A stretch of DNA of 64,000 nt from JACQFZ01 sp045810625 (GTDB taxonomy: Bacteria; Pseudomonadota; Gammaproteobacteria; Acidiferrobacterales; Sulfurifustaceae): assembly GCA_045810625.1 (NCBI GenBank), contig JBJMVQ010000055.1, forward strand, positions 124,001-188,000, read 5' to 3'. Shown in pieces: positions 53,572 to 62,998 of the stretch. The notes below the pieces were generated by a model, which was not told the DNA's origin, searched no databases, and was given only the letters and a program-made list of their open reading frames with translations. Each line of letters opens with the position of its first letter. Position 1 is the first letter of the stretch. A program made the position numbers and the translations under genes.

Positions 53572-54750
53572 ATGACCGAAGCAGTCATCGTATCGACCGC
53601 CCGCACGCCGCTGACGAAGTCGTGGCGTGGCGCGTTCAATCTCACCCACGGCGCAACGCTCGCCGCCCACGTCATCAAGCACGCCGTCGAACGCGCCAAG
53701 ATCGAAGGCGGCGAGGTCGACGACGTCATCTTCGGCTGCGGGCTGCCCGAAGCATCGCAGGGCAACGACGTGGCGCGCATGGCCGCCGTGCGCGCCGGGC
53801 TCCCGGTCAGCGTCGGCGGCGTGACGGTGAACCGCTTCTGCTCAGCGGGGCTGCAAGCCATCGCCATGGCCGCGCAGTCCATCATCGTGGACAAGGCGCC
53901 CATCGTCGTTGCCGGCGGCGTCGAGTCGATCTCGACGGTTCAGGGCAACGTGAATACGAAATACATTCAGGAAGAATGGCTGAAGGAACACAAACCGGCG
54001 CTTTACTGGTCGATGCTGCAGACCGCGGAGACGGTCGCGAAGCGGTACCAGATTCCGAAAGACAAGCAGGACGAATACGGCGTGCGCAGCCAACTGCGCG
54101 CCGCGGCCGCGCGCGACGCCGGCAAGTTCAAGGATGAAATCGCTCCGATGACGACGATCATGGCGACGAACGACAAGGCGACCGGCGCGATGATCACGCG
54201 CGAAGTGACCGTCGCCGCGGATGAAGGTATCCGCCCGGACACGACGCTCGAGGGCGTGTCGAAAATCCGCTCCGCCTTGCCGGGCGGCGTGATCACGGCA
54301 GGAAACGCAAGTCAGTTCTCCGACGGCGCCTCCGCCTGCGTGCTGATGAGCGCGCAGGAAGCACAGCGCCGCAACCTTCAGCCGCTCGGGATCTTCCGCG
54401 GCTTTGCCGTCGCCGGTTGCGAGCCGGACGAGATGGGCATCGGTCCCGTGTACGCGGTGCCGAAACTCCTCAAGCGCCACGGGCTCACGGTGGACGACAT
54501 CGACTTGTGGGAGCTGAACGAGGCGTTCGCCGTGCAGGTGATTTACTGCCGCGACAAGCTCGGCATCCCCGACGATCGCCTGAACGTGAACGGCGGCTCG
54601 ATCGCCGTCGGACATCCGTACGGCATGACCGGCGCGCGCCTGACGGGGCACGCGCTGATCGAAGGCAAGCGTCGCAAGGCCAAGCTCGTGGTCGTCACGA
54701 TGTGCGTCGGGACAGGCATGGGCGCCGCCGGCTTGTTTGAAGTGGCGTAA
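53572..54750 (+). CDS. fadA: Acetyl-CoA C-acyltransferase (thiolase)
   Basis: 392 residues from ATG 53572 (AGCAGGAG site). Degradative thiolase: nucleophilic Cys in VNRFCSAGLQAIAMAAQ, ELNEAFAVQVIYC, GGSIAVGHPYGMTGARLTGH and the second Cys in VTMCVGTGMGAAGLFE. Cleaves 3-ketoacyl-CoA. 38 bases after fadB. Confidence 0.95.
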   Translation: MTEAVIVSTARTPLTKSWRGAFNLTHGATLAAHVIKHAVERAKIEGGEVDDVIFGCGLPEASQGNDVARMAAVRAGLPVSVGGVTVNRFCSAGLQAIAMAAQSIIVDKAPIVVAGGVESISTVQGNVNTKYIQEEWLKEHKPALYWSMLQTAETVAKRYQIPKDKQDEYGVRSQLRAAAARDAGKFKDEIAPMTTIMATNDKATGAMITREVTVAADEGIRPDTTLEGVSKIRSALPGGVITAGNASQFSDGASACVLMSAQEAQRRNLQPLGIFRGFAVAGCEPDEMGIGPVYAVPKLLKRHGLTVDDIDLWELNEAFAVQVIYCRDKLGIPDDRLNVNGGSIAVGHPYGMTGARLTGHALIEGKRRKAKLVVVTMCVGTGMGAAGLFEVA

Positions 54751-54828
54751 AACCGACGGCGCACTTTGCAGTTCCCGGAACGACCGTTGCATATTTTTAC
54801 TGTTAAGCACTAACCGACAGGTTCAACG

Positions 54829-56637
54829 ATGGCCCAATACAAAGCTCCCCTGCGCGACATTCAGTTTGCGCGCGACGAACTGCTCGACTTTCCCGAACAC
54901 TATCGAACGCTCCCGGGCGCGGAGGAAGTGACGCCCGATCTCGTGCAAAGCATCCTCGAGGAAGGCGCGAAGTTCGCGGAGGAGGTCATTGCGCCGCTCA
55001 ACGCGGTGGGAGATCGCGAAGGCTGCACCTGGAGCGAAGGCGGCGTCGTAAAGACGCCGACGGGATTCAAGGAAGCGTACCGGCAATACATCGAAGGCGG
55101 CTGGCCCGCGCTCTCTTCGTCTGCGGAGTACGGCGGTCAAGGGCTGCCCGAATCTTTAGGGATGGCGCTCGGCGAGATGATCGGCGAGGCGAACTGGGCG
55201 TGGGCCATGTACCCAGGGCTCTCGAACGGCGCGAAGCGCACGATCGAGGCGCATGGCACCGCCGCGCAGAAGCAGACCTATTTGCCCAAGCTCGTCTCAG
55301 GCGAGTGGACCGGCACGATGTGCCTGACGGAGCCGCAGTGCGGCTCCGATCTCGGCATACTGCGCACCAAGGCCGAACCGCAGGCCGACGGCAGCTACAA
55401 GATTTCCGGAACGAAAATTTTCATCTCGTCCGGTGAGCACGATATGGCGGACAACATCGTTCACATCGTGCTCGCCCGCCTACCCGACGCGCCCGCCGGG
55501 ACCAAGGGCATCTCGCTCTTTATCGTGCCGAAGTTCCTTCCGGGTGCAAACGGCGGCGTCGGCGCGCGCAATCAGCTGTCGTGCGGATCGGTCGAGCACA
55601 AAATGGGCATCCACGGCAACGCAACGTGCGTGCTCAACTTCGACGGCGCGACCGGTTATCTCATCGGTCCGCCGAACCGCGGCCTCGCCTGTATGTTCAC
55701 GTTCATGAATACGGCGCGCATCGGCACGGCGACGCAAGGGCTGGTGAGCGCAGAAGTCGCGTTTCAGAACGCGACGCGGTACGCGCGCGAACGTCTGCAA
55801 ATGCGCTCCTTGAGCGGCCCGAAGGCACCCGATAAACCGGCCGATCCGATCATCGTGCATCCCGATGTGCGCCGGATGCTGCTCACGATGAAAGCGTTCT
55901 CGGAGGGCGGCCGCGCGCTCATCTATTACTGCGGCAAGCAGGTGGATATCGCGTCGCGCAGCCCCGACGAAGCCAAACGCGCCGAAGCGGAATCGCTGCT
56001 CGCGTTGCTCACGCCGATCGCAAAGGGTTTTCTCACCGAGGTCGGCGTCGAGTGCGCTTATCTCGGCATGCAAGTGTTCGGCGGGCACGGCTACATCGCC
56101 GAATGGGGGATGGAGCAAAACCTGCGCGACGCGCGCATCTCGACGCTGTACGAGGGAACGACCGGCATCCAGGCGCTCGATCTGCTCGGGCGCAAAGTCC
56201 TGGGAAGCCAAGGACAAGCGCTGCTGAGTTTTACGAAGATCGTCCACAAATTTTGCAAAGCCCACGCAGATGACGCAGCAATGAAAGACTTGATCGAGCC
56301 GCTCCGGCAGATCAACACCGAATGGGGTGAAATGACCATGAAGGTGGGCATGGCGGCGATGCAAAACCCGGACGAGGCCGGCGCCGCCGCGTTCGACTAT
56401 CTGATGTATTCTGGCTACGCGACGCTCGCCTACCTCTGGGCCGCAGCGGCGCGGACCGCGGCCGCCAAACTGGCGACCGGTTCGGCCGACGAGGGCTTCT
56501 ACCGAGCGAAGCTCCAAACGGCGCGCTTTTACTTCGAGCGCATCCTGCCGCGTAGCCGCGCTCACGCGGCCGCGATCCAATCCGGTGCGCGCAATTTGCT
56601 CGAGATCAAGGAAGCTGACTTTCTGGTTGGAGAGTGA
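54829..56637 (+). CDS. Acyl-CoA dehydrogenase with C-terminal extension (FadE-like)
   Basis: 602 residues. FAD-dependent acyl-CoA dehydrogenase of the roughly 600-residue class: TGTMCLTEPQCGSDLGILRT, YKISGTKIFISSGEHDMADN, VEHKMGIHGNATCVLNFDGA and the catalytic Glu in STLYEGTTGIQALDLLGRKV. The last roughly 130 residues match the acyl-CoA_dh_C extension that gives membrane association in such enzymes. First oxidation step for medium/long acyl-CoA. 78 bases after the thiolase gene. Confidence 0.93.
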   Translation: MAQYKAPLRDIQFARDELLDFPEHYRTLPGAEEVTPDLVQSILEEGAKFAEEVIAPLNAVGDREGCTWSEGGVVKTPTGFKEAYRQYIEGGWPALSSSAEYGGQGLPESLGMALGEMIGEANWAWAMYPGLSNGAKRTIEAHGTAAQKQTYLPKLVSGEWTGTMCLTEPQCGSDLGILRTKAEPQADGSYKISGTKIFISSGEHDMADNIVHIVLARLPDAPAGTKGISLFIVPKFLPGANGGVGARNQLSCGSVEHKMGIHGNATCVLNFDGATGYLIGPPNRGLACMFTFMNTARIGTATQGLVSAEVAFQNATRYARERLQMRSLSGPKAPDKPADPIIVHPDVRRMLLTMKAFSEGGRALIYYCGKQVDIASRSPDEAKRAEAESLLALLTPIAKGFLTEVGVECAYLGMQVFGGHGYIAEWGMEQNLRDARISTLYEGTTGIQALDLLGRKVLGSQGQALLSFTKIVHKFCKAHADDAAMKDLIEPLRQINTEWGEMTMKVGMAAMQNPDEAGAAAFDYLMYSGYATLAYLWAAAARTAAAKLATGSADEGFYRAKLQTARFYFERILPRSRAHAAAIQSGARNLLEIKEADFLVGE

Positions 56638-56706
56638 ACGACACTTAAAAAATAACGACAGGCTGGATCGCGTCGAACGACGATCAGCACATCACAGGAG
56701 AGGGCC

Positions 56707-58479
56707 ATGGCAGACAAAATGGCGGGACAAACCGAAACGAAAAAACCGCGCAAAGCAAGTTTCGACGCGTACGATTCTCGACCCTGGAGCAAGTACTACG
56801 CCGGGGCAACCAAGCCCGATATCGCGATCCAATATCGGAACCTCGGCGACCTGGTGACCCACGCGAGCCGTGAATACGCAACGTCGCCCGCCTTTACGAC
56901 CTGCTTCCCGAACGGAACCACCGGCACTCTGACCTTCGCCGAGGTCGACCGGATGACCGACGAGTTCGCCGCTTACCTGCGCCTCGAGCTCGGCCTACAG
57001 AAAGGCGATCGCGTCGCCATTCAAAGTCCGAATTGCCTCGCCTACCCGATCTTCCTCTTCGGCGCGGCCAAAGCCGGATGCGTGATCGTCAACATCAATC
57101 CGCTGTACACCGCCCCGGAAATCGAATTCGCGCTGAACGATTCGGGCGCGAAGCTGGTGCTTATGATCGACATGTTCGCGGACAAGCTCGCGACGGTCGT
57201 GCCAAAGAGCCAGGTGCAGACGGTGCTGATCAATAGCGTCGCCGAATTCTTCCCGCCGGTGAGCAAGCTGTTGATACGGACGGTGCAGAAGCTCAAGAAA
57301 ATGATCCCGGCGTGCCCGGTGCCGTCGATGTCATTCACGCGAGCACTTGCTCTCGGCGCAAAACAGCTTGCAAGCGGAAAGCGGCTCCCGAACGACGTCG
57401 GCCTCGACGATCTTCTCGCGCTGCAATATACCGGCGGCACGACCGGCCGACCGAAGGGCGCGATGCTGACGCACGCGAACCTCGTCGCCAACATCGAACA
57501 GTCCTTCAACAATGTCGTGGGTCGGCTCGAAGAAAATCGTACCTCGCTAACGCCGCTGCCGATGTACCACATCTTCGCGCTCGGGGTGGGCGGCGTCGTA
57601 TACCGCGCCGGCGGACACAATATCCTGATTCCTTCGCCGCGCCCGGTTTCGAATCTCAAACCGGCATTCGAAAAGTTCGACATCGCTTTCATGACCGGCG
57701 TCAACACACTGTTCATCGGCTTGCTGAACGAGGAGTGGTTCCGCACAAACCCGCCGAAGAATCTGAAGACAACCATCGGCGGCGGAACCGCGGTGCAAGA
57801 TGCTGTCGCCGAGCGCTGGAAGCAGGTGACGGGCTATCGGCTGTATCAGGGCTACGGTCTGTCGGAGACAAGCCCGTCGGTCACGTCGAATCCAGCCGAC
57901 GGGCCGGAGAAGATCGGCAGCATCGGCATTCCGTTTGCGAGTACGTATGTGCGCATCGTGGACGAACAGGGCAACCCGGCGCCGGTCGGCGCGGAGGGCG
58001 AGCTTATCGTCAAGGGGCCGCAGGTGATGCGCGGCTACTGGCAACGGCCGGACGAGAGCGCGATGGTGCTGAAAGACGGCTGGCTCTACACCGGCGATAT
58101 CGCGCGGATGGACGAAGACGGCTTCTTCTATATCGTCGACCGCAAGAAAGACATGGTGATCGTCTCCGGATTCAACGTTTACCCGAACGAGGTCGAGGAT
58201 GCGATCGTCAAACATCCGGGCGTCCTCGAAGCCGGCGTCATCGGCGTTCCCGATGAGGCCACCGGCGAAGCGGTGCGCGCCTACGTGGTTCGGAAGGATC
58301 CGTCGCTGAACGAAGAGGCACTGCGCGAGCACTGCCGCAAGTACCTCGCCGCATACAAGATACCGAAGCAGATCATCTTTCGGCCCGAGCTTCCGAAAAC
58401 ACCGGTCGGCAAGGTATTGCGCAAGGACCTGCGCGCCGAAGCGCTGAAGGAGCTGAGTAACACCAGCGCGGCGATGTAG
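56707..58479 (+). CDS. fadD: Long-chain fatty acid-CoA ligase
   Basis: 590 residues. Adenylate-forming enzyme: P-loop LQYTGGTTGRPKGAMLTHAN, YQGYGLSETSPSVTSNP, GWLYTGDIARMDEDGFFYIV and the C-terminal Lys in LPKTPVGKVLRKDLRAEAL. Activates fatty acids with ATP and CoA for the operon. ATG 56707 follows CACAGGAGAGGGCC. Confidence 0.93.
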   Translation: MADKMAGQTETKKPRKASFDAYDSRPWSKYYAGATKPDIAIQYRNLGDLVTHASREYATSPAFTTCFPNGTTGTLTFAEVDRMTDEFAAYLRLELGLQKGDRVAIQSPNCLAYPIFLFGAAKAGCVIVNINPLYTAPEIEFALNDSGAKLVLMIDMFADKLATVVPKSQVQTVLINSVAEFFPPVSKLLIRTVQKLKKMIPACPVPSMSFTRALALGAKQLASGKRLPNDVGLDDLLALQYTGGTTGRPKGAMLTHANLVANIEQSFNNVVGRLEENRTSLTPLPMYHIFALGVGGVVYRAGGHNILIPSPRPVSNLKPAFEKFDIAFMTGVNTLFIGLLNEEWFRTNPPKNLKTTIGGGTAVQDAVAERWKQVTGYRLYQGYGLSETSPSVTSNPADGPEKIGSIGIPFASTYVRIVDEQGNPAPVGAEGELIVKGPQVMRGYWQRPDESAMVLKDGWLYTGDIARMDEDGFFYIVDRKKDMVIVSGFNVYPNEVEDAIVKHPGVLEAGVIGVPDEATGEAVRAYVVRKDPSLNEEALREHCRKYLAAYKIPKQIIFRPELPKTPVGKVLRKDLRAEALKELSNTSAAM

Positions 58480-58524
58480 CGCCGCGCCCCGATCATCACC
58501 GACTGGCAGAACCGAGGAGGAGTT

Positions 58525-58824
58525 ATGAGCGTTGCTGGAAATTGGAAACTGACGATGAACACGCCGTTTGGCGTGCAAACACCGCTACTCGCGATCAAGA
58601 GCGAGAACAATGCCCACAGCGGCAGCCTCGCCGGCACCACCGGAACCGCGCAGCTCGAACAGCTCAAAGTCGAGGGCGACAACGTCAGCTTCTCGGCGAA
58701 AGTGGCGACGCCGATGGGCAGCTTCCCCGTGTCGTTCCAGGCGAGCGTTGAAGGCGACGCGATGAAGGGAACGTACGAGACGATGATGGGGAAAACCGAA
58801 TTCACCGGAGTCCGGCAGAAATAA
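58525..58824 (+). CDS. Small conserved-looking protein ending the fad operon
   Basis: 99 residues, soluble, predicted mostly beta: alternating pattern WKLTMNTPFGVQTPLLAIKS, LKVEGDNVSFSAKVATPMGS and a final KTEFTGVRQK. It resembles a one-domain lipocalin-like or fatty-acid-binding beta barrel in pattern only; I do not recognise a family. Good GAGGAGG site, 45 bases after fadD, followed by a strong terminator, so it is cotranscribed with beta-oxidation. Confidence 0.75.
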   Translation: MSVAGNWKLTMNTPFGVQTPLLAIKSENNAHSGSLAGTTGTAQLEQLKVEGDNVSFSAKVATPMGSFPVSFQASVEGDAMKGTYETMMGKTEFTGVRQK

Positions 58825-58851
58825 GCATTTCCCGCAGAGAGCCGCGTGAAC

Positions 58852-58877
58852 AAAAAGGCCGCGAAAGCGGCCTTTTT
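58852..58877. terminator. Strong bidirectional terminator after the fad operon
   Basis: AAAAAGGCCGC (58852-58862), GAAA loop, GCGGCCTTTTT (58867-58877). It works for both the fad operon and the converging metallophosphoesterase gene. Confidence 0.92.
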
Positions 58878-58900
58878 GTTGGCGCGACCTCGATCTCGCG

Positions 58901-59656
58901 CTATTGCTCCCAAACGCACAATAGCTGTTTTGCCGTGATTCGCGTCTCGCTCGGATAGCCGAACGCGTTGTTGATGTAGCGCACGCCGTCGATCGTCACC
59001 TGCCGATTCACGTGACTGTGCCCGTAAACGTGAATACGCGAGCCGAGCGCGCGAAGCTGCGCTTCAAGCCGCGAGGTGCCGAGCACCGGATAGAGAATCC
59101 GCTTGTCGGGCGGTATGTAGTGCGGCATGAGATCGATGCGCGGCAGAAAGTGCGAACACGAAATAATGTTCCCCCCGCGAACCTGCAGCGCCGCGGCGTT
59201 TTCTTCGGCAAATCGAGCAGCGACTCCCGCGACATCGCACGGCCAGACACAGGCGCGGTAGTCCGCCCAGATGTCGAGCAACTCGCGCGACGGCATGCCG
59301 AAGCTATAGTCGTACCATCCGAAGAGCGGCACGATATCGAGCGCATCGAAACGAAGCGGCGTAAGCGACAACCCGAAGCTCAGCGCCAGCTCGCGCACCA
59401 GATCGAATTTATCGAACGAGGAGCGCCGGGGATTGTCGCGGATCACCCATAAGTCGTGATTGCCCGGGACATAGAGCACCTTTTTAAACCGGTGCGCCAC
59501 CGTCTCGAAGCAGGACGCGAGCAAAGCGACGTTGTCCGAGATATCGCCGGCGAGAATAAGCACGTCATCCTGGTAATCGACACGCGACAGCCCGGCCAAC
59601 CAGCGAGCGTTGGCGTCGTAATCGATGTGCACGTCCGATAACGCAAAGACCCGCAT
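58901..59656 (-). CDS. Calcineurin-like metallophosphoesterase beside the PPTase
   Basis: 251 residues. Motifs of the family: FALSDVHIDYDANARW, LILAGDISDN, YVPGNHDLWVI, a histidine in IISCSHFLPR and HVYGHSHVNRQ. Substrate unknown. The neighbour, divergently transcribed with 110 bases between, is an Sfp-type phosphopantetheinyl transferase. In Mycobacterium tuberculosis a phosphoesterase (PptH) encoded next to PptT removes phosphopantetheine from carrier proteins. The same pairing suggests a similar opposing role here, which is inference from context. Confidence 0.85.
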   Translation of the reverse strand: MRVFALSDVHIDYDANARWLAGLSRVDYQDDVLILAGDISDNVALLASCFETVAHRFKKVLYVPGNHDLWVIRDNPRRSSFDKFDLVRELALSFGLSLTPLRFDALDIVPLFGWYDYSFGMPSRELLDIWADYRACVWPCDVAGVAARFAEENAAALQVRGGNIISCSHFLPRIDLMPHYIPPDKRILYPVLGTSRLEAQLRALGSRIHVYGHSHVNRQVTIDGVRYINNAFGYPSETRITAKQLLCVWEQ

Positions 59657-59766
59657 TCGTGTCCCTCAAAGCGGAACGCCACGGAAAGGCGCATTTGTAC
59701 ACTAACCCGAACGTGCGACACTAGTCAGCCATTTCGCGGTTATGCTCGGCGACGTTTCATTCTCCA

Positions 59767-60546
59767 ATGCTGCTGCCACTATCTGACAATCAAATTGACC
59801 TCTGGTTGGTCTTCCCGGATGAGATACGCGAGCCGGAGCTGCTCGCGGCCTATCGCCGGTTATGTACCGACGACGAGCGGCGGCGAGAACAACGCTTCCA
59901 TTTCGCCAAGCATCGCCATCAGCACCTGCTCACGCGCGCTTTGGTACGTACGGTCCTCTCGCGCTATGCGGCGGTGCGGCCCGAGGACTGGCGTTTCGCG
60001 GACGGGTCTCACGGCCGCCCCGAAATACTCAACGAGCGTTGCAACCTCCGTTTCAACGTCTCGCATACCGAAGGACTCATCGTCTGCGGCGTCACGCGCG
60101 CGATGGAGGTGGGCGTCGACACCGAAAATATTCGAACGCGCCGCTCGACGGTAGACATCGCGGAGCGCTTTTTTGCGCCCGAGGAATGCGCGGCGTTACA
60201 CCGCTTGCCGGCGGCGGAACAGCCGGATCGATTCTTCGACTATTGGGTGCTGAAGGAATCGTACATCAAGGCACGAAGCCAAGGGCTTTCGCTGCCGCTC
60301 GATCAGTTCAGTTTTCACTTCCCCGACACACGGCGGATACGTGTCAATATTCAACCGTCACTGGCGGACGATCCCGAGCGCTGGCGCTTCTGGCTGTTTC
60401 GACCTTCTCCGGATCATGTCGCTGCGATTTGCCTTCAGCGATCGCGCGAGCGATCCGAACGCGTGGTAGCACGCAAGTTGATCCCGTTACGCTCCGAGGA
60501 GCCGTTCGCGTGCACGATCGAACGCGACTCGGCGGCTCCGAGATAG
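59767..60546 (+). CDS. Sfp-type 4'-phosphopantetheinyl transferase
   Basis: 259 residues, typical of the Sfp type rather than AcpS. Adds the phosphopantetheine arm to carrier proteins of fatty acid, polyketide or nonribosomal peptide synthesis. Motifs: RFNVSHTEGLIVCGVTRAME, the metal-binding VGVDTENIRTRR (GVD-x-E), and FDYWVLKESYIKARSQGLSL (W-x-x-K-E-x-x-x-K). It may serve carrier proteins of the acyl-signal locus, but no such carrier is in the window. Confidence 0.92.
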   Translation: MLLPLSDNQIDLWLVFPDEIREPELLAAYRRLCTDDERRREQRFHFAKHRHQHLLTRALVRTVLSRYAAVRPEDWRFADGSHGRPEILNERCNLRFNVSHTEGLIVCGVTRAMEVGVDTENIRTRRSTVDIAERFFAPEECAALHRLPAAEQPDRFFDYWVLKESYIKARSQGLSLPLDQFSFHFPDTRRIRVNIQPSLADDPERWRFWLFRPSPDHVAAICLQRSRERSERVVARKLIPLRSEEPFACTIERDSAAPR

Positions 60547-60707
60547 CGAACGCCGTATCGGTTGCGCTGCACGATCAACGCTGGTCGCTAGATATATGTT
60601 TCGAATAGTTCGACAGCAAGCGCTCGGCCGACATTCGCCTCGAGCCCGTTGCGAATCCGAAAGCAACGCGGTGCGGGAAGATCGGATCAGATCGCGCTCA
60701 TCGCAAA

Positions 60708-61613
60708 CTACGCAGCCAGGGGCGCATTCGGCCATCGTTCGCGACAAATGGCGAGGAAGCGTGCGCCCGCTTGCGAGAGCGGTTGGTGCTTCAAGTAGTA
60801 CGCCCCGACCTGGCGTTGAATGCTCGAGAACGGCAATCCCACGATCGGAACCAATGTCGCCGCATGCGTCTTCTCGGATTCGATCAGGTCGGACACATAG
60901 GTCACACCCTTGCCGTCCGCCACCAGCGCTAATCGCAATTCCATGTGGCTCACTTCCCACACCGCGCCGAACGCATCGCGCAGTCGCTCGCCCGAAGGTC
61001 GGCGCGCGTGCTCATCCAAATACGAGGTCAACAGAGGCAGCTTGCGCAGAGTCCCGGCGGGATCGCGATTCAACGCCCCGCGACTGGGGTGATTGGCCGC
61101 AATCATTAAACGTCGCGTCTCGCCAAAACAAGCGTGCCGTGCAAACTGACTCGGCATGTTGTGTGTGAATGGACCGAATCCAAGTTCCCACCGACCTTCC
61201 GAAACGCCGTAGACAATTTCGCGACTGGGCGCGACCACTACTTTCAATCGCGTCAGCGGACTACGCTCGCTAAAGGCTTTCAACAATTCCACGCCGACAT
61301 ACGCATTCGCCGACGGTGCAATCGCCAGCGATAACGTCGAGAGCTCGCCGGACTTGATCCGAGCGATGTCGGCCAGCGCTTCGCGTTCCTCGTTGAGCGT
61401 GGATTCGACAAAACGCATCAGGCGCAGTCCCGCCTCCGTCAGCTGCGGCGGCGTACCGCGCTGCAAAAGGCTTGTGCCCAGGCGATGTTCCAAATTGGCG
61501 ATCGCCTGGCTGACGGCGGATTGCGACAAATCCAGACGCTCCGCCGCGCGGCTGAATCCGCCCGCCTCGATCACCGCCTGAAAACAACGCATTTCGTGTC
61601 GTTCGATGGACAT
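60708..61613 (-). CDS. LysR-family transcriptional regulator
   Basis: 301 residues from ATG 61613. N-terminal winged HTH (MRCFQAVIEAGGFSRAAERL, LSQSAVSQAIANLEHRLGTS), then a periplasmic-binding-like effector domain. Divergent from the citrate-synthase-like gene (61850) with a 236-base gap, the usual LysR layout, so it probably controls that gene. Effector unknown. Confidence 0.9.
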   Translation of the reverse strand: MSIERHEMRCFQAVIEAGGFSRAAERLDLSQSAVSQAIANLEHRLGTSLLQRGTPPQLTEAGLRLMRFVESTLNEEREALADIARIKSGELSTLSLAIAPSANAYVGVELLKAFSERSPLTRLKVVVAPSREIVYGVSEGRWELGFGPFTHNMPSQFARHACFGETRRLMIAANHPSRGALNRDPAGTLRKLPLLTSYLDEHARRPSGERLRDAFGAVWEVSHMELRLALVADGKGVTYVSDLIESEKTHAATLVPIVGLPFSSIQRQVGAYYLKHQPLSQAGARFLAICRERWPNAPLAA

Positions 61614-61849
61614 AGTGTGGACTCGCGTTGTTCGTTGATTGGAGCATGCGACCGAAACGAGTCGGTTCACTGCCGCTGCGTCCCAAGCAGCCGCTCCATT
61701 GGCTGACTCGCGAAGATTCTGTCGCGTCTCGCCTCACGTGTCACGCGTCCTACCATCGCGTTTGCTAATACCTCCATCACTGCGACTTTCTCGCAGGCGG
61801 AATCGCACGGGTCTACCTTATCCCGACAGTCACCGAACGGGAGCCTGCC

Positions 61850-62977
61850 ATGAACGCAGTCGTCAGTTCATCCGTAGAAATCAAGAAAGGACTCGAGGGC
61901 GTAGTAGCCGATACGACAGCCGTGTCGGATGTCGATGGCGAGCGAGGCAAACTTTACTACCGCGGCTACGCCGTTGAGTCATTGACCAAATATCGCTTTG
62001 CCGAGGTGGCGCATCTGATCGTGTTCGGCGAATTGCCAAACGCGACGCAGCTTGCGCAATTCGAGGAGTACCTGTGGCAGGCGGGTCAATTGCCAAAGTG
62101 GATCGCCGAACAGCTGGCACGACTGGCGCAGAGCGATGCGCATCCGATGGAGGTCCTGCAGGCCGTTGCGCCGCTGCTGACGATGGAGCAGCCAACACGA
62201 ACCGCTGGCCGTACGTCGGACGAAGAACAAGGGCTAGTCTTTGCGGCGCGACTGCCCGCGGCCATCAGCACGATCCTGGCGACACGGCAGAATCGCGCGT
62301 TGACCTACTCGGGCGCGCGCCGCTTCGGCGAACGCTACCTACACATGCTGACCGGCCAGGCGCCGGGCGCGAGCGCCGTCGACGTATTCGAGCAAACGCA
62401 GATCCTCCAGCTGGATCACAGCTTCAACGCCAGCACGTTTGCGGCGCGCCTGGTCACGTCGACTTTGGCGCCAACGGCAAGCGCACTGGCCGCGGCGCTC
62501 GGCGCGTTGTACGGCCCGATCCACGGCCGCGCCGATCAGGCGGCGCTCGAAATGGCCGAAGCCGTCGGCGCGCCCGACAATGCGCACGCCTACGTCGCCG
62601 ATTGCCTCGCGACGAAGAAACTCGTCATGGGAATGGGGCATCGCGAATACCGCGTGGTCGATCCGCGCGCCAGAGTAATCAAAGTCGTCGCGAATGAAAT
62701 CGCGCAGACGCGCGAGCATCGAGCGCTGTTCGATACTCTGTTAGAGGTGGAAAAGGAATTCGTTCAGCAGACTTCGGGTCGCACGCGCGCGCTCCGCGCG
62801 AATCTCGAATTCTATAAGGGTATTGTTTATCTGGCGCTCGGCGTGCCCAAGGATTATTTCACGGCCTGCTTTGCTGCGTCGCGCGTCTTCGGTTGGGTCG
62901 CCCACATCGTGGAGCAGCGGAAGAACAATCGCATCATCCGGCCGAGCGCGCTCTACGTCGGGCCGGCGCCAAGATAG
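61850..62977 (+). CDS. Citrate/2-methylcitrate synthase-like enzyme with altered active-site Asp
   Basis: 375 residues, length of bacterial type citrate synthases. Condenses acetyl- or propionyl-CoA with an oxo-acid in known relatives. Conserved: LYYRGYAVESL, LDHSFNASTFAARL, YGPIHGRADQAA with His225, GMGHREYRVVDPRARV with His264. The third catalytic residue, usually Asp in a NVDFYSG context, is Glu320 in NLEFYKG, and the usual GGAN after His225 is GRAD. The changes suggest a different substrate or reduced activity. Controlled probably by the divergent LysR gene. It ends 21 bases before the 3' end of the converging tRNA gene. Confidence 0.85.
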   Translation: MNAVVSSSVEIKKGLEGVVADTTAVSDVDGERGKLYYRGYAVESLTKYRFAEVAHLIVFGELPNATQLAQFEEYLWQAGQLPKWIAEQLARLAQSDAHPMEVLQAVAPLLTMEQPTRTAGRTSDEEQGLVFAARLPAAISTILATRQNRALTYSGARRFGERYLHMLTGQAPGASAVDVFEQTQILQLDHSFNASTFAARLVTSTLAPTASALAAALGALYGPIHGRADQAALEMAEAVGAPDNAHAYVADCLATKKLVMGMGHREYRVVDPRARVIKVVANEIAQTREHRALFDTLLEVEKEFVQQTSGRTRALRANLEFYKGIVYLALGVPKDYFTACFAASRVFGWVAHIVEQRKNNRIIRPSALYVGPAPR

Positions 62978-62998
62978 TTCGGCGCCGCGACGAAGAAA

